DNA of 64,000 nucleotides from Selenomonas ruminantium subsp. lactilytica TAM6421 (lineage in GTDB: Bacteria > Bacillota > Negativicutes > Selenomonadales > Selenomonadaceae): NCBI RefSeq assembly GCF_000284095.1, contig NC_017068.1, positions 1,426,001-1,490,000 on the forward strand, given 5' to 3'. Under the pieces are notes generated by a model. That model was not told the DNA's origin and ran no database searches. It saw nothing but the letters and a program-made list of their open reading frames with translations. The translations under genes were made by a program, and so were the position numbers. This document shows, one piece after another, positions 7,645-15,425 of this stretch (its first letter is position 1; every line of letters starts with the position of its first letter).

Positions 7645-8346
7645 ATGAAATACAGTGTACATCGGGCATTGGCTATGTTGAAAACAACCAAGGCACGCAT
7701 CGAGCGGGAGCTGTCTGATAAAGAAATCCAGTGGGTAAGAGTAGCCCGTGGACAGGAAGATGTGGTCAGCGGGGTGGCAGTTAAGGATATTCAGCGTAAT
7801 ATCCAAGCTCACTATGACCGCATTACGGCACTTATCTCAAACTATACGAAAATCAAGGCTGCTGTTATCCAAAGCAATGCAGGGGTTACTCCAGACACAG
7901 AACTCCGCAAGGTTGATATTGCAGGCCAAGCATTGACTGTGGCCGAGATTATCGAGCTTGTGGATACGGTCTATGGCAGAGCAGGCAAGCCGGGCTTCAA
8001 GTCCAAGTTGTTGGCGAAGATGAAGAACGACTATAGTTCTGCCCAATGTGATTTTGATGACATGCAGGAGAAGGTTGATGAAGAGGTCAGCCAATACGTC
8101 CGTACTCTTGCCGGAAAGAAGCGGGAGGCCGAGGAAACGGATGTCACGGCGAAGTCGCTGATAGAAGCAACCTCCAAGATGCTCCATGAGCAAAAAGACC
8201 CGCGTATCATTGACCCACTGAAGATTGCAGACAAAATCAAGGCGTTGGAGAATGAGATTGAGGCTTTCCGTACGGAGGCTGATGCCATTCTCTCCGAGCA
8301 AAACGCCTTGACTACCATAGAACTCGACTTGACCGAGGTCAAGTAG
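7645..8346 (+). CDS. Coiled-coil protein of unknown function
   Basis: A 233-aa, strongly helical and charged protein. The opening KYSVHRALAMLKTTKARIE and the final segment KIKALENEIEAFRTEADAI are coiled coils; a central segment carries ALTVAEIIELVDTVYGR. It loosely recalls small DIP1984-type helical proteins, but I would not assign that family. A second protein of similar size and style lies at 20477. It is alone behind the palindrome-C promoter with a GGGGAGGCG ribosome binding site. No enzyme motifs are visible. Confidence 0.65.
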   Translation: MKYSVHRALAMLKTTKARIERELSDKEIQWVRVARGQEDVVSGVAVKDIQRNIQAHYDRITALISNYTKIKAAVIQSNAGVTPDTELRKVDIAGQALTVAEIIELVDTVYGRAGKPGFKSKLLAKMKNDYSSAQCDFDDMQEKVDEEVSQYVRTLAGKKREAEETDVTAKSLIEATSKMLHEQKDPRIIDPLKIADKIKALENEIEAFRTEADAILSEQNALTTIELDLTEVK

Positions 8347-8420
8347 GGGGATATAGATTCTGGATAGGCTGCCGAATCAGCTAAATTCATAGCAATGCTA
8401 TGGATTTTGGATGACGCTTC

Positions 8421-8678
8421 ATGCTTGCGGTAAAAGTATGTGAATATAAAGATGGGAAGGAGCAACGTGCTCCAAAATTGGAAAAGCTCAAAGTTTACCG
8501 CTCAAAGGGTAAAGCTAAAAGCTCAAAGTTCTTTCCGTCTAAAGCTCAAGGCTTAACGTTCAAAGAGGGGCTGCTACCGTATGTGATTAGCAGCCCCGGT
8601 GAAATCCTGCAACAGGAGTTTCAGGCATCATCCATGTCATGGCTGTCTCGCAGGCTGGCAGCTTGTCCAACCTATTAA
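8421..8678 (+). pseudogene. Possible HigA-type antitoxin remnant
   Basis: The last 30 codons read SPGEILQQEFQASSMSWLSR, which resembles the start of HigA-like antitoxins (PGEILxEEFLxPxxLSxxxLARR). The frame stops soon after. The first 50 codons cover low-complexity DNA with four copies of GCTCAA(A/G)G (8486-8550) and are probably not coding. A 10-bp hairpin (8567-8597) lies at the transition. No partner toxin is seen nearby. Confidence 0.3.
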
Positions 8679-8682
8679 AAAC

Positions 8683-8725
8683 AAACGCTGCTGCATATCA
8701 ATTGACTGATGCAGCAGCGTTTTTA
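8683..8725 (+). terminator. Intrinsic terminator
   Basis: A 14-bp stem built on ACGCTGCTGCAT and its complement, with a 12-base loop, is followed by TTTTTAA. It ends transcription before the paralogue triplet starting at 8770. Confidence 0.8.
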
Positions 8726-8769
8726 ACAAGTTACTGAATTATCTCGGCTACGTCAAAGGGGGTGCTATT

Positions 8770-9213
8770 GTGTCAAAGAAGAAGAAAATGATGGCAGGAT
8801 ATGAGGAAGACCTGGAGCCAATCATATATGATAAAAATCTGTCTCCTAGCGACCTGAAACATTATATCGACATATCCAATATAAAACTTGTTCTTAGTGA
8901 CTATGATTGGTGCAATTATACTCTTTTGGCGGAGATGATAACTAAAGAATATGGGGAACTGAAAATTAAGTTTGATTATTGCGGAATGGTTTTGTGTAGC
9001 ATGGAAGTAGAGACCGAAAAAAGAATACATACCTTCCAGTTTTATGCTGATTTATTTGAAGAGTATATCATAAGAATTCTTCGGAAGAATATGAGAAATC
9101 TGCTTGAAGGATATACCTTCGATGGCACGGAAGATGTGGTGGATTTTTATAATGCAGTACTTACTTCTACAAAAACAAGATACGAAGGGAGTAAGATAAA
9201 CAAGAGACATTGA
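8770..9213 (+). CDS. Unknown protein, tandem triplet copy 1
   Basis: A 147-aa acidic protein and first of three tandem paralogues. All three share an N-terminal LxPIxYDE motif (here LEPIIYDKNLS), a central Y.L......TK.YG.L.IKF.Y strand region and a C-terminal VV(N/D)FYNAVL. Copy 1 uses a GTG start with AAGGGGG about 8 bases before it. I do not know a family for it. Tandem duplication with strong divergence fits effectors, immunity proteins or surface-recognition factors under diversifying selection, but nothing in the sequence shows which. Confidence 0.65.
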   Translation: MSKKKKMMAGYEEDLEPIIYDKNLSPSDLKHYIDISNIKLVLSDYDWCNYTLLAEMITKEYGELKIKFDYCGMVLCSMEVETEKRIHTFQFYADLFEEYIIRILRKNMRNLLEGYTFDGTEDVVDFYNAVLTSTKTRYEGSKINKRH

Positions 9214-9258
9214 AGCAACTTTTGCAGAAATGCCAGTAAAAAATGGTGGTGATATCAC

Positions 9259-9702
9259 ATGACAGATAAAGAAAGAGAACTCGGGGTATACGAGCCAGTA
9301 TTAAAGCCTATCCTTTATGATGAAGAGCATTCAGCCTTTAATTTGTGGGATAATTTTTATTTGTTTGATAGTATTCTTGTTATAGAAGGTCGTGACAAGA
9401 TGACTTATACGCTATCCTCCTGTTTGCCAACCAAAGCATATGGCAAGCTTAATGTTAAGTTTATGTATACGGGGGATGCCTATATGCAAGTAAAAACCCC
9501 ATGGAGGATTTTTGTTTACGAATTTAATAAAGATATTTTTCTGAAGCATATCATCATATATATGAAAAAGCATACTCGTCACTGGAAAGGTAAGTATGCA
9601 TTCGGAGGGCTCGAAGAAGTGGTGAATTTCTATAACGCTGTTCTTACTGCTCATGATACAGTAGAAAAACCAGAACTTCAGAAAATATTTGACGGCAAGT
9701 GA
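9259..9702 (+). CDS. Unknown protein, tandem triplet copy 2
   Basis: A 147-aa paralogue of the genes on both sides, with LKPILYDEEHS, TYTLSS..PTKAYGKLNVKF and EEVVNFYNAVL. It also shares an H.RHWKGKYAF segment with copy 3, where the match is HVAHWKSRYAF. Copies 2 and 3 are closer to each other than to copy 1. The ATG follows GGTGGTGATATCAC, a weak ribosome binding site. No known domain, signal peptide or membrane segment is visible. Confidence 0.65.
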   Translation: MTDKERELGVYEPVLKPILYDEEHSAFNLWDNFYLFDSILVIEGRDKMTYTLSSCLPTKAYGKLNVKFMYTGDAYMQVKTPWRIFVYEFNKDIFLKHIIIYMKKHTRHWKGKYAFGGLEEVVNFYNAVLTAHDTVEKPELQKIFDGK

Positions 9703-9726
9703 TTTTTCTTATATGGAGGTATGACT

Positions 9727-10227
9727 ATGGAAAAACTAAAACCTATTCCTTACGATGAGAATTTAACTGAATTTGCATTAGAGAGAACTCCATGGGATAA
9801 TGATAGATTAACAACAGATTTGAAGCTAGAGGACTATTCATGGATGGTTTATGAATTGGCATCTTTCTTTCCTACCAAGAAGTATGGAGATTTAGATATA
9901 CATTTCAAATATTTCGGTCTTGGGACGAGCAAATTATATATCAGGCAAAAATGGGATAATAAAGTATGTTGTCATAATATCATTTTTGATACCGCAATAT
10001 TCAAGAAATACATCACTATCTTTATGGAAAAACATGTAGCACACTGGAAAAGTAGATATGCATTCTTTGGCGGGGAAATTGTAGTGAATTTTTATAATGA
10101 GGTTCTTGAAAACTACATAGAATACGAGGTAGGACCTATCAGAGCATTTAAGAAAAAAGAGCGGAGGCATCGTCGTTGGCGCAACCGTCAGAAAGCGAGA
10201 AATCTCGAGATAGAAATAGATCCATAA
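9727..10227 (+). CDS. Unknown protein, tandem triplet copy 3 with basic tail
   Basis: A 166-aa paralogue (LKPIPYDENLTEFAL, FPTKKYGDLDIHFKY, EIVVNFYNEVL). It differs by a C-terminal extension of about 30 residues that is very basic (KKKERRHRRWRNRQKAR), which could bind nucleic acid or a membrane. I prefer ATG 9727 to 9721 because GGAGGT ends at 9720, too close to the first ATG. It ends just before the convergent minus-strand gene at 10233. Confidence 0.65.
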   Translation: MEKLKPIPYDENLTEFALERTPWDNDRLTTDLKLEDYSWMVYELASFFPTKKYGDLDIHFKYFGLGTSKLYIRQKWDNKVCCHNIIFDTAIFKKYITIFMEKHVAHWKSRYAFFGGEIVVNFYNEVLENYIEYEVGPIRAFKKKERRHRRWRNRQKARNLEIEIDP

Positions 10228-10232
10228 ATTCA

Positions 10233-10442
10233 TCAAGTGATTTTACACACCCATTGAGAGCAGGATTGGCTGGCTAACCGCTGTATCTTTCCCGGTCGGA
10301 CTGTGCAGTAGCTTTTTGCCTTCTCGTCATAGTTCCACAAGTTCAAGCCAGGATTAAGCGGATGGATGGCACTATTTCCGGGGTCATACCAATGAATGCA
10401 GAAGGCACATAGCCGACAGCTTTTGACGCTGGCACGTCTCAT
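10233..10442 (-). CDS. Small Cys-rich protein
   Basis: A 69-aa protein with six cysteines: CRLCAFC near the N-terminus, a single Cys in SYCTVRPG, and CSQWVC near the end, so a zinc site is likely. The ATG has AAGGAGATG at good distance. It lies 25 bases downstream of the NERD-helicase gene on the same strand and is probably co-transcribed with it. Function unknown; a helicase accessory factor is possible by position alone. Confidence 0.65.
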   Translation of the reverse strand: MRRASVKSCRLCAFCIHWYDPGNSAIHPLNPGLNLWNYDEKAKSYCTVRPGKIQRLASQSCSQWVCKIT

Positions 10443-10467
10443 ATCACATCATCTCCTTATGACAAAA

Positions 10468-12135
10468 TCAGCCAATGCCGAGCGTCCGCATCAAATCGGC
10501 ATCCTTTATTTCCTCAGTATCCTTGAAGAGAGCCACCTGCAAATAGGCATTGGCTCTTGAGCAGCCAACGTAGAAAATACGGCGGGCCAGTTCACTATCT
10601 GCTTCGCTGTATCTGAAGTCCACAATAAGGACGGCCTGGGCTTCCAGCCCTTTGAACTTCCGTATGGAGGTAAACCATACCTTGTTTGGTTCCTTTTTGC
10701 CGGAAAGGGGAATCCCGGCCAATGCCGTGAGTTCGTTAAGAGGATTGGTTTCAGTACGGTGGATGCTGAGGATAACTATATCATCGGGCTTCAGGCCATT
10801 TTTCAGCATTTCTTTGACGAAGTTGGCTGCTATGGTCTGAAGCTCCTTTCTGTCCTTATAGGTGAAGCACTGGGGCTGCTTGCCATGGATGTCATTGATG
10901 TAGCTTTCCTCCTTGACTTGAACGAGACCACTGATTAGCTTGGCTATCTCAGAGGTGTTCCGGCAATTGCGGTAAAGCACCAGACGGCAGTCAGCATGTT
11001 CGTCAATCCACTTTGAGGGCTCCCGCTTCATGATAGCCTGATTGCGGTCATAGAAGGTGTAGAATACGCCGCCAGTCATTTCCATTAGGTAGGATAGGTG
11101 CTCCAACAGCGTATCGCTTAAATCCTGAGCCTCGTCAACGATAATGTTTGGGTAGGGCCAGAGGCTGTCATCGTATTCTTCATCAAGATACTGCTCGAAG
11201 GTAGGGATTATCTTGTCGATGGGTATATCCTCTCGATCAAGGATTTCCTGCCCCAGGGTGCGGACATTGTGAAAGGTGATGTTTTTTTCCTGATAATATG
11301 CCTTGCGAAGAGCCTCCAGTAGGAATTCGTTAAAGCATAGGTAAAGGGTTTTCTGCCCTAAGGAAGACAGCATCCGAGCTTTTTCCACCGCTAGCAGGGT
11401 CTTGCCAGTACCGGCAGGGCCGTGGATTGCGGCAATGGGCTGCTCTGATAGGAAATTCAGGATAGCGGATTGCTGGCCGGTCATCCGCACATACTGCTCC
11501 TTGTTCTCCCGAATCAGGCTGCTGATGGCCGGAGCAATACGGAAGCTGGGCATCAGCGTGTTTACTACTTGCGAGAACTGGGCAGGGGACAGGTCTGTCT
11601 TCCCTGCGTTCAAGTTCTCCTTCCAGAAGGAAAAGGCTCTTTTTAGTCCCGCCTCAGGATTATCCAAATCCGTCTCGTCCAGCAGAATAGCGGGAGAGGC
11701 AGACGGGGGCAGGGGGAGCTTCTTATCCAGTACTACTGAAGTAAACCAAGCAGCCCGTCCTACAACAGGCCGAGGCATAAGGTTCGGGAGTTTTTGACGC
11801 AGTATGTTGATGATGTGGTGTTGGCTCTCCGCAGCTTGCCCCAATGGGTCAATGATTTTATCCTCCCCAGTGTAGCGATTGGTCTGAAGCCAATGCCCAT
11901 CTTGATAGGAGATGCCTCCAGCCTTGACCTCGATGACCAGAATTCCCAGGGATGGATGCAGAACGACAAAATCTGCCTCTCCTTCACTGCGCCGCTGTTT
12001 GTCATTGCCCAGCCACACAAAGGAATGGAACACAGTATAGCTATCGGAAAGCCCCTGCCGTAGGGAATCATATACCAACTGCTCGCCATCACTGCCGTGA
12101 AAGTTCTTGTTTAGGGAAGGGTAAAATCTAGCCAT
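10468..12135 (-). CDS. NERD-domain SF1 helicase
   Basis: A 555-aa protein. The N-terminal 130 residues form a NERD (nuclease-related) domain with the restriction-endonuclease-like pattern GEADFVVLHPSLGILVIEVKAG (Asp, Glu-x-Lys). Residues about 220-550 are a UvrD-like superfamily 1 helicase with GPAGTGKT (Walker A), IIVDEAQDL (Walker B), YRNCRNT, and VGCSRAN near the end. It probably unwinds or cleaves DNA, in stress repair or defence. The ATG has AAGGAG 9 bases upstream. It is transcribed away from the FtsZ-like operon and has no copy of the palindrome in its own promoter orientation. Confidence 0.85.
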   Translation of the reverse strand: MARFYPSLNKNFHGSDGEQLVYDSLRQGLSDSYTVFHSFVWLGNDKQRRSEGEADFVVLHPSLGILVIEVKAGGISYQDGHWLQTNRYTGEDKIIDPLGQAAESQHHIINILRQKLPNLMPRPVVGRAAWFTSVVLDKKLPLPPSASPAILLDETDLDNPEAGLKRAFSFWKENLNAGKTDLSPAQFSQVVNTLMPSFRIAPAISSLIRENKEQYVRMTGQQSAILNFLSEQPIAAIHGPAGTGKTLLAVEKARMLSSLGQKTLYLCFNEFLLEALRKAYYQEKNITFHNVRTLGQEILDREDIPIDKIIPTFEQYLDEEYDDSLWPYPNIIVDEAQDLSDTLLEHLSYLMEMTGGVFYTFYDRNQAIMKREPSKWIDEHADCRLVLYRNCRNTSEIAKLISGLVQVKEESYINDIHGKQPQCFTYKDRKELQTIAANFVKEMLKNGLKPDDIVILSIHRTETNPLNELTALAGIPLSGKKEPNKVWFTSIRKFKGLEAQAVLIVDFRYSEADSELARRIFYVGCSRANAYLQVALFKDTEEIKDADLMRTLGIG

Positions 12136-12291
12136 AGTTGCCGCTCCTTTTATACATTTGCTTGTTATGTAGGTATTCTATGGATAGCATATATTTCCTG
12201 CCCAAATTTGTCGGCGTAGCTTTCAGATACGAATTTCGGATAATGAAAGCAGTAATCATATCTTGGTGATGTTGCACATAAAATTTTCAAA

Positions 12292-12336
12292 GGTTGCCTG
12301 GCAGGCAACCTTTTTTATTGTGGCATAGTCTACACT
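12292..12336 (+). promoter_or_regulatory. Palindrome copy D plus -10 box of the FtsZ-like operon
   Basis: GGTTGCCTGGCAGGCAACC (12292-12310, perfect 8-base arms) is followed by exactly 20 bases and TACACT at 12331-12336. The T-rich right flank could also allow termination, but no plus-strand gene ends just upstream, so a promoter role is better supported. Confidence 0.7.
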
Positions 12337-12370
12337 AAGTATGATGATAGATTTGATACAGGAGGGGCTT

Positions 12371-13330
12371 ATGAGCTATATAAGAAAAAATGCTAAGGAT
12401 GGATTGGTTGATATAAAGGTTGTCGGAATCGGTGGTGGTGGCATCAATGTCCTAAATACCCTGATTAAAATGGGGTTAGAGAATGCAGATTTTATTGCAA
12501 TGGATACAGATGCTGAGAAACTCGCATCATCATTGGCATCAAAGAAAATACTTATAGGTGAGAACATTTTTGGTGTAGATAGTAATGTTGAAGGTCCTTT
12601 TATAGGGGAACAAGCGGCAAAAGAGAGCTATGGGGATATTGCTGAGGCAATAAGAGGTGCCGATATGGTGATTATTCTTGCATGTATGGGGGGCAATACG
12701 GGAACGGGGGCTGCACCGATTGTAGCGTCCTGTGCCCGAGAGATTGGAGCACTTACCTTCTCAATAACAGCGAAGCCTCTTTCTCTGGAGGGTACTAAGC
12801 GTTGTAATACTGCTGATGAAGGCATGGATATATTGAAAAAACAGGCAGATGTCAGCATTATCGTTGTGAATGAGCGTGTTTGGTCGATAATAGATGATAA
12901 TGCAACGACAAATGATGTATTTGTTTTTGCCAATGTAGCGATTTCTCAGATAGTAAGATCTATAACGAATTATACTAAGCCGTCTGATATCATAAACATG
13001 GATTTTGCCTGCATGAGATCTATGTTAAAGGGGACAGGCCGGGCAATAATAGGAATGGGAGAGGCTATTGGCGAAAATGCTATATTGACGGCTACCAAAA
13101 ACGCAATGGAGCCATTTGGGGGTGAATGCATGCAAGATGCTGGTGTTATCCTTATGAATGTTATGGGAAATACGCCTAACTTGATGGATTTAAGAGAGGC
13201 TTCTGAAGTCGTTAGAGAAGCTGCATATAGAAAAGCAGAAATAATCTGTAATGTGGTGGAAGACAAAACCATGGATGATAAAGTTATCGTTACATTATTA
13301 GCCACTAAATTTGGAGATGACATTGATTGA
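12371..13330 (+). CDS. FtsZ-like GTPase with altered T7 loop
   Basis: A 319-aa FtsZ homologue. GTP-binding motifs are present: VGIGGGGINVLN (about residue 20) and the tubulin signature GGNTGTGAAP (about 107). The T7 loop, which in FtsZ triggers hydrolysis of GTP on the neighbouring subunit, reads IINMDFACM, so the second catalytic Asp (Asp212 in E. coli) is Cys. The C-terminal FtsZ peptide that binds FtsA/ZipA is absent. It should bind GTP but be poor at self-activated hydrolysis. It is not the cell-division gene: it sits in accessory DNA with a PcfJ-like partner. The start at 12371 has AGGAGGGG upstream. Confidence 0.88.
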   Translation: MSYIRKNAKDGLVDIKVVGIGGGGINVLNTLIKMGLENADFIAMDTDAEKLASSLASKKILIGENIFGVDSNVEGPFIGEQAAKESYGDIAEAIRGADMVIILACMGGNTGTGAAPIVASCAREIGALTFSITAKPLSLEGTKRCNTADEGMDILKKQADVSIIVVNERVWSIIDDNATTNDVFVFANVAISQIVRSITNYTKPSDIINMDFACMRSMLKGTGRAIIGMGEAIGENAILTATKNAMEPFGGECMQDAGVILMNVMGNTPNLMDLREASEVVREAAYRKAEIICNVVEDKTMDDKVIVTLLATKFGDDID

Positions 13331-13359
13331 AATGAAAGACAGATTTTGAGGTATCAACT

Positions 13360-14874
13360 ATGGATAAAAGATATTTTTACTACAATGCTGTGGATGATGT
13401 TTGGCAGGAGGAGGCTTGCGCACAGGATGATATAGAATATCGTTTGAATCAATTAAGGTTTTATGATAGATTCAAAGCTTATGTATATTTACCTATGATT
13501 TGGACTGTTGAAGTGCTTCCAGATAAAGTTGTGGAGCTGATATTACATACTAAAAGAGTAACAATAACATATAATGATATTTCTGATATCACTGATAAAG
13601 AATGGACAATTGACTGCGATTTCTGCAATGGAATAGTGCAAGGATGGCCAATATCTATCGTGGCAAAAACAGAAAGGAATTGGCGTAACGGCTATATTTG
13701 CAATGATAGCATTGTATTCCCAGAATTGTTGGCAGCAAGATATGTAGATATCCCTGCAACAGTTGTTGATGTGGCCATTGAATACTTGAGAGATATAGCT
13801 AAGGATAAATTTGGATTTCGTCCCAGCTATTTAGGCGATGCACATGGATTAGCTCATATGATGGCCTTTTGCGAAAGCCCTTTAGATCCCAATTTGTATA
13901 TTATCAAGGATGTATTGGGAAAAGAGGAATATGAGAGGATAAAGCGAGAGGGGGGATATGACACCTATAAGGAACTGTGTAAATATTTTGCCATAGAAAC
14001 CCCACCGCCTAGCCTTCGGAAGGCGTATGTAATGAATCCGGAAAGCATTTTGATATATGTCTATATGCGTCAATGTGGATTTCGTGACATCAATATCATA
14101 CGGCGCTTTTTCTACCGGGAAACGTTTTTTGGCCACCAACTATTGAAAATGCGATATGACGCTATTACCGGAATGATGAGTATGATAGGTGATGCGAGAT
14201 ATGTCTTTGCTAACTTTCAGAGGTTTTGTTGTTGGCTGTTGCGTAACCGTTCAGAAAAAGCAATTGCTCCGCGTGTGCTGCGATGGTGCAATGAGAATTT
14301 ATCTAATGCTGCCACAGATACACTTAGAATGTTTGCTGAGGCCCGCCTGGATCTGAATGATGGAATTGTTGATTCAGTAGTGCGCAGGCGTTTGCTTAGT
14401 GAAGGGCTTACACAGGAAGTGCATGATATTCTGATGGAAGAGCTATTTATTGTTCGACCAGCTGTTGTGAATCCATATCCATTTGTGGGCGAGGAAGAAA
14501 AAGGTTATAAATTTGGAAATATAACGTATGAGTACAAGAAGAAGGAACTGAGTTTAGAAAAAGCGTTGGACGAATATACATTCCACTTGCCGAAAGAGAC
14601 AAAAGAATTGCGAAAATGGGGGAATTTATTCCATAACTGCGTTGCCAGTTATGATACAGATATTATAGACAAAACATCTTTAATCGTAGCAATGAAGGAA
14701 CAGGAAAAATATGTTGCCTGTATAGAAATACGGCAGGGAAGGATTACGCAGGCGTTGGGGTATTGCAATCAACGCTTGGAGCTAAAATATCGTGACGCAA
14801 TAAGTGAATGGGCCAAGGCAAATAAGTTGTTTTATGGCCATAAGCCGAGGTACGAACCAATTCGAATTATTTAA
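13360..14874 (+). CDS. PcfJ-like protein, full length
   Basis: A 504-aa protein. The N-terminal 390 residues have no known domain. Residues about 405-495 form the PcfJ core with ELRKWGNLFHNCVASY, a strand YVACIEI, then ITQALGYCNQ and a final ISEWAK helix. It lies 30 bases after the FtsZ-like gene and is clearly co-transcribed. Relatives at 3617 and 4940 are truncated and also adjoin an FtsZ-like gene, so PcfJ-like and FtsZ-like proteins form a repeated gene pair here. The activity of PcfJ domains is unknown. Confidence 0.8.
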   Translation: MDKRYFYYNAVDDVWQEEACAQDDIEYRLNQLRFYDRFKAYVYLPMIWTVEVLPDKVVELILHTKRVTITYNDISDITDKEWTIDCDFCNGIVQGWPISIVAKTERNWRNGYICNDSIVFPELLAARYVDIPATVVDVAIEYLRDIAKDKFGFRPSYLGDAHGLAHMMAFCESPLDPNLYIIKDVLGKEEYERIKREGGYDTYKELCKYFAIETPPPSLRKAYVMNPESILIYVYMRQCGFRDINIIRRFFYRETFFGHQLLKMRYDAITGMMSMIGDARYVFANFQRFCCWLLRNRSEKAIAPRVLRWCNENLSNAATDTLRMFAEARLDLNDGIVDSVVRRRLLSEGLTQEVHDILMEELFIVRPAVVNPYPFVGEEEKGYKFGNITYEYKKKELSLEKALDEYTFHLPKETKELRKWGNLFHNCVASYDTDIIDKTSLIVAMKEQEKYVACIEIRQGRITQALGYCNQRLELKYRDAISEWAKANKLFYGHKPRYEPIRII

Positions 14875-14919
14875 GGTTGCCTGTCAGGCGACCTCTGCAG
14901 AGAATCAACGTATTATACT
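14875..14919 (+). promoter_or_regulatory. Palindrome copy E plus -10 box of the TerY-P operon
   Basis: GGTTGCCTGTCAGGCGACC (14875-14893) starts at the base after the PcfJ stop codon. After exactly 20 bases comes TATACT (14914-14919). No T-run follows, which argues against a terminator. Confidence 0.7.
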
Positions 14920-14972
14920 GAGCTTAGATGAAGTTTAAAGGATAATGAAAGATTGTTAGGAGGTAGATTTTT

Positions 14973-15413
14973 ATGACATGGTGGAAAAATGGATTGTTAT
15001 TAGCAGCTGGTGGTGTGGCAGGGCTGGCGCTGGCAGCCTGGCTGGAATCGGAATCGGAGGCTTGCGCCAGGAATGGAAGCCATAAAGTTCCAGGTGTGGA
15101 TGGGATTGAGCTTTTGGTAGAGAATGTCCGCAAGGATGCGGAATGGGCAATGGCGGAATGTACTACGGATGAGGAACGTGAGAAAGTCTATGCGGAAGTG
15201 ACAGATTCCATTAAGGAACTTCAGGCCACTCTGCAAAAGCGTGGTGATGAAATCATTGCTGACCTCAAGAAGCAGGTTTGTAATGATGCGGCTCTCAACG
15301 AACTGGAAGCTGGCAATGATGATGCTGTAACCAAATTCAAGAGCAGCATGGAAGACTTGACCAAAACTTTGGATGAGACTTTGGCTTCGCTGAAACCGGA
15401 GCCTATGATTTAA
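14973..15413 (+). CDS. Membrane-anchored coiled-coil protein (copy 2)
   Basis: A 146-aa paralogue of the protein at 1465. N-terminal WWKNGLLLAAGGVAGLALAAW is a single hydrophobic anchor. The helical tail carries EWAMAECTTDEEREKVYAEV and ends ETLASLKPEP. The ATG has TTAGGAGGT upstream. It is the first gene of the kinase-VWA-phosphatase operon, only 12 bases from the kinase gene, so it may bring that signalling unit to the membrane. Confidence 0.75.
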   Translation: MTWWKNGLLLAAGGVAGLALAAWLESESEACARNGSHKVPGVDGIELLVENVRKDAEWAMAECTTDEEREKVYAEVTDSIKELQATLQKRGDEIIADLKKQVCNDAALNELEAGNDDAVTKFKSSMEDLTKTLDETLASLKPEPMI

Positions 15414-15425
15414 GGAGAAAATCTT

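Noticed and set aside
8486-8550. Short GCTCAA(A/G)G repeats as a CRISPR array
   Set aside because: Repeats are only 8 bases, spacing is irregular (6-15 bases) and no cas genes exist in the window.
12371-13330. The FtsZ-like gene as the cell-division ftsZ
   Set aside because: It lacks the C-terminal FtsA-binding peptide, has a changed T7 loop, and its neighbours are accessory genes and not a dcw cluster.
1373-14893. Palindrome copies read only as intrinsic terminators
   Set aside because: Copies B and E have no T-run, copy D follows no plus-strand gene, and the 20-base spacing to a -10 box is identical in four copies. A second role as terminator for copies C and D is possible.
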